A DNA stretch of 64,000 nt from Lacipirellulaceae bacterium (lineage in GTDB: Bacteria; Planctomycetota; Planctomycetia; Pirellulales; Lacipirellulaceae): the NCBI GenBank assembly GCA_040218535.1, contig JAVJRG010000006.1, positions 46,033 to 110,032 on the forward strand, read 5' to 3'. This document shows, in pieces, positions 61,876 through 64,000 of the stretch (within the stretch, counting starts at the first letter, position 1; every line of letters starts with the position of its first letter). The position numbers and the translations under genes are program-made. The notes below the pieces were generated by a model, which saw nothing but the letters and a program-made list of their open reading frames with translations, searched no databases and was not told where the DNA came from.

Positions 61876-63885
61876 ATGAGCATCACTGCCCAGGCACCAT
61901 CCTCGAACCTTGAAGCGCGCGAAGGCGAGACGATCACGCTGCGCATCAGTCCCTCCCCAGATTCCTCGTTCGAGCGAAGCTTTCAGAATGAAAAGTTCAC
62001 CGTCGGATCGAGCGCGCGATGTGACCTGCAATTAACCCAGCCAGGCGTGCAACCGTTGCACTGTGTCTTCGTCCGCAAGCCTGCCGCAGTACAAGTAACG
62101 AGTTGGGCGGCAGGTGTTGTACTCAACGACAATCCGTTTCAGACTGCGACATTCAACCCCGGCGATGTCATACGTGTCGGTGCGGTGCAGATCGCATGGG
62201 TTAACCAGAAGAACGAGTTCGACGAGGAGAATAACGACCCAACGGGATCTCTTGAGATAGCACCTGAGTTTTCTGGAGAGCCGGAAGAAGACAACGTTGA
62301 TTGGGGAGTGACACCGACCTCAGAATCTGAAGCAGCGACTTATCAAGCCTCTACCCAAGCTGACCCACGGCAGGCAGAGCGTTCTGCATTCAGTGATTGG
62401 CTCGTCTACCAGACGACCGTAGGAAGAGAGACTAGCCGAAGCCGTTGCAAACAACTGATGAAAACCTGTCGCGACTCTCGCGAGGTCGCATCAGGGCTAG
62501 CTGACCAAATCGAACAGCTTGAGAAACGGCTCGCTGAAGCTTCCCAGGAACGGCTCACACTGCAGGCCGAGTCAGACCAGCTCGCGGCACAGAGCACGGA
62601 AGATTCGCAACGGCGGCTTGGGCAAGTCGAAGAACTCGAAAACCAACTCACTTCCCTTCGCGAAGAGCTGGAAAGTACACGGCAAGAGCTAGCTGTGCAG
62701 TCAAAACTGCAAGAAGACGCCCAAGCAGCGCAAGAGCAACTGCAATTAGAGCGGGACGAACTGGCTACAGCAGTCAACGATCAATCCTTGAGCGAGGAAG
62801 GGGTTTCTGAACTCCTAGCCGAGCGTGATCGGCAACTGGAAGAGGTGCGCACCGAACTCGCTAATGCACGCGACGCATTGGCAGGCGCCGAGGAACAACT
62901 CAACACTCAGACAGAGCGATTCGATCTCCTTGAGACGGAACTCAAAGAGCGCAACGAAGAGATCGCCAGACTGACCGATCAACTTGCCGCCGCTGAAAAC
63001 AATCAGGAAGCTGGCGAGCTCGGCGAGCGCTGCGACCTGCTTCAGACCGCACTCGACGCGGCTGAGAAACGGATTAGCGACCTAAGCCAGCTTAATCTCG
63101 AGCGATCAGGGGAGTTAGAACAGCTTCGACTTGCTAGCGAGACCTGGACACAGGAAAAAGCGGAGTGGCAGCAGGAACAGTCGGCAAGCCAAGAGACACT
63201 TGCAGCACTCAGAGAACAAGTCGAGTCCGCACAGGGGAGAGACGAGGAAGAGATCTCTGACCTGAAGGCCGAGCGTGATCAACTTCGTGATGAACTAGAG
63301 ACCGCGAAATCTGCTCTTGAGGAGTTTGGCGATTCCGAAAGTCAGCGAGGAGCCCAACTTGCCAATTGGGAAGAGCAACAAGGCGAATGGCAGGCGGAGA
63401 AGTCGAGACTGGAGAGTGAGCTCAGCGAAAAATCGAAAGCAGTTCTTGAGCTCAAGAACGATCTTGAGGCCAAAGAAAAGATCGACGGCTCAGCAAACGA
63501 GGAGCTTACTGAGGAGAGAGATCGGCTCGCCACAGAACTTGCAGCCGCCAATGAATCGCTACTGGAGCTGCGTGATGCCAGTGCAGCTCAACAGAAAGAG
63601 CTGGAGGCACTTGTCCAGCAAACTAACGATGCTTCGCAAGTCGAGAATACCGCAGTCAATGAAGAGCAACTCGCAGAGCTGACGGCCCGACTTGAGTCAC
63701 TGGCTATTGAGCTTCAGGAAACTCGCACACGCTGTGATGAGGCGGAAGCGAGGGCCGAGCAGCTACAAATTCTCTTAGATCAAGCGACGGAACAGCTTCG
63801 AAACCTTGAAGCCGAGAGAGGTACTCCAGGTTCGTTAGCTTCCGACGAATCGCTAGAAACTAGAGCGTACTTCCCGAGACCATAG
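61876..63885 (+). CDS. FHA-domain protein with very long coiled coil
   Basis: A 669-residue protein. Residues about 18-110 form an FHA domain (FTVGSSARCDLQLTQPGVQP, HCVFVRKPAAVQVTS, LNDNPFQTATFNPGDVIRVG), which binds phospho-threonine peptides. Residues about 185-660 are an almost continuous coiled coil of Glu/Gln/Leu heptads. No kinase or transporter gene is adjacent. Such proteins may be scaffolds that read Ser/Thr kinase signals, abundant in planctomycetes. ATG 61876 is the first start that keeps the FHA fold near the N-terminus. Confidence 0.8.
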   Translation: MSITAQAPSSNLEAREGETITLRISPSPDSSFERSFQNEKFTVGSSARCDLQLTQPGVQPLHCVFVRKPAAVQVTSWAAGVVLNDNPFQTATFNPGDVIRVGAVQIAWVNQKNEFDEENNDPTGSLEIAPEFSGEPEEDNVDWGVTPTSESEAATYQASTQADPRQAERSAFSDWLVYQTTVGRETSRSRCKQLMKTCRDSREVASGLADQIEQLEKRLAEASQERLTLQAESDQLAAQSTEDSQRRLGQVEELENQLTSLREELESTRQELAVQSKLQEDAQAAQEQLQLERDELATAVNDQSLSEEGVSELLAERDRQLEEVRTELANARDALAGAEEQLNTQTERFDLLETELKERNEEIARLTDQLAAAENNQEAGELGERCDLLQTALDAAEKRISDLSQLNLERSGELEQLRLASETWTQEKAEWQQEQSASQETLAALREQVESAQGRDEEEISDLKAERDQLRDELETAKSALEEFGDSESQRGAQLANWEEQQGEWQAEKSRLESELSEKSKAVLELKNDLEAKEKIDGSANEELTEERDRLATELAAANESLLELRDASAAQQKELEALVQQTNDASQVENTAVNEEQLAELTARLESLAIELQETRTRCDEAEARAEQLQILLDQATEQLRNLEAERGTPGSLASDESLETRAYFPRP

Positions 63886-63939
63886 CGCCCTTTAGGAAAT
63901 TCGAGTAGACTTGGTAACTTCACCTTAAGGAGGAGCCCG

Positions 63940-64000
63940 ATGGTTTATTCGAAGGAACGTCGCGGGGAAGTGCTTGCTGCTTGTGATGCCGGCAAGGGGA
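63940..64000 (+). CDS. 5' end of an IS630-like transposase gene (cut by the window edge)
   Basis: Only 20 codons lie in the window: MVYSKERRGEVLAACDAGKG. This matches the N-terminal helix-turn-helix opening of IS630-type transposases (for example PYSxDLRxRVxxAxxxG). A strong ribosome site (AAGGAGG) precedes the ATG by 7 bases, much better than for host genes here. The insertion sequence probably begins in the AT-rich stretch after 63885, but its inverted repeat and TA target duplication cannot be confirmed without the right end. Confidence 0.55.
   Translation, partial: MVYSKERRGEVLAACDAGKG

Overview
The window reads as chromosomal DNA of a planctomycete, most likely a pirellula-type member (inference). 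The markers are a BBP7-type outer-membrane barrel, a PVC-type haem-binding CxxCH protein with HEAT-like repeats, a Tat-exported NHL propeller, several secreted proteins of no known family, frequent TTG/GTG starts, weak Shine-Dalgarno sites and many palindromic intergenic repeats. No rRNA, tRNA, CRISPR array or origin was seen. Most of the roughly 55 genes are single or in short groups on both strands. The right edge cuts a gene whose start resembles an IS630-type transposase.

Layout. 0-13.8 kb: MORN-like secreted protein, DUF4041/GIY-YIG-like membrane protein, CFA-like methyltransferase, DUF2237 protein, PVC cytochrome, PurF, TrmB, a FabZ-like dehydratase, a 32-codon bL37-like gene, a TraB-like protein and BBP7. 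14-22.4 kb: a surface-glycan block (flippase, sulfotransferase, methyltransferase, two glycosyltransferases, overlapping GMC oxidoreductase and aldo/keto reductase). 23.2-26.8 kb: one long gene fusing a fatty-acyl-AMP ligase, an acyl carrier domain and a PLP-dependent alpha-oxoamine synthase. 27.0-32.2 kb: an apparent operon of a WXG100-like protein, two small helical proteins and a 1325-residue membrane FtsK/SpoIIIE ATPase, which looks like a divergent type VII secretion (ESX/Yuk-like) system. 32.2-44.2 kb: NHL propeller, Uup-type ABC-F, ArsM-like methyltransferase, enolase, a nucleotidyltransferase, several small membrane, zinc-ribbon and lipoproteins, and SurE. 44.4-51.5 kb: GuaA, a four-helix-bundle protein, EttA, a VOC protein, a lysine-rich H1-like protein, an EfpL/YeiP-type EF-P paralogue and ProC. 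51.7-64 kb: a protein with MPK repeats, a small lipoprotein, a SelA-like protein without the PLP lysine, a Prc/Tsp protease, a PhnP-like hydrolase, TrpD, a nucleoside-hydrolase homologue, a DegP-like protease, a DksA/TraR protein and an FHA/coiled-coil protein.

The best candidates for something undescribed are the WXG100/FtsK locus with its coiled-coil N-terminus, the FAAL-ACP-oxoamine synthase fusion, the SelA-like protein with no catalytic lysine, the bL37-like micro-gene, and the palindromic repeats that abut or supply stop codons. All assignments come from reading motifs by eye. No database search was run.
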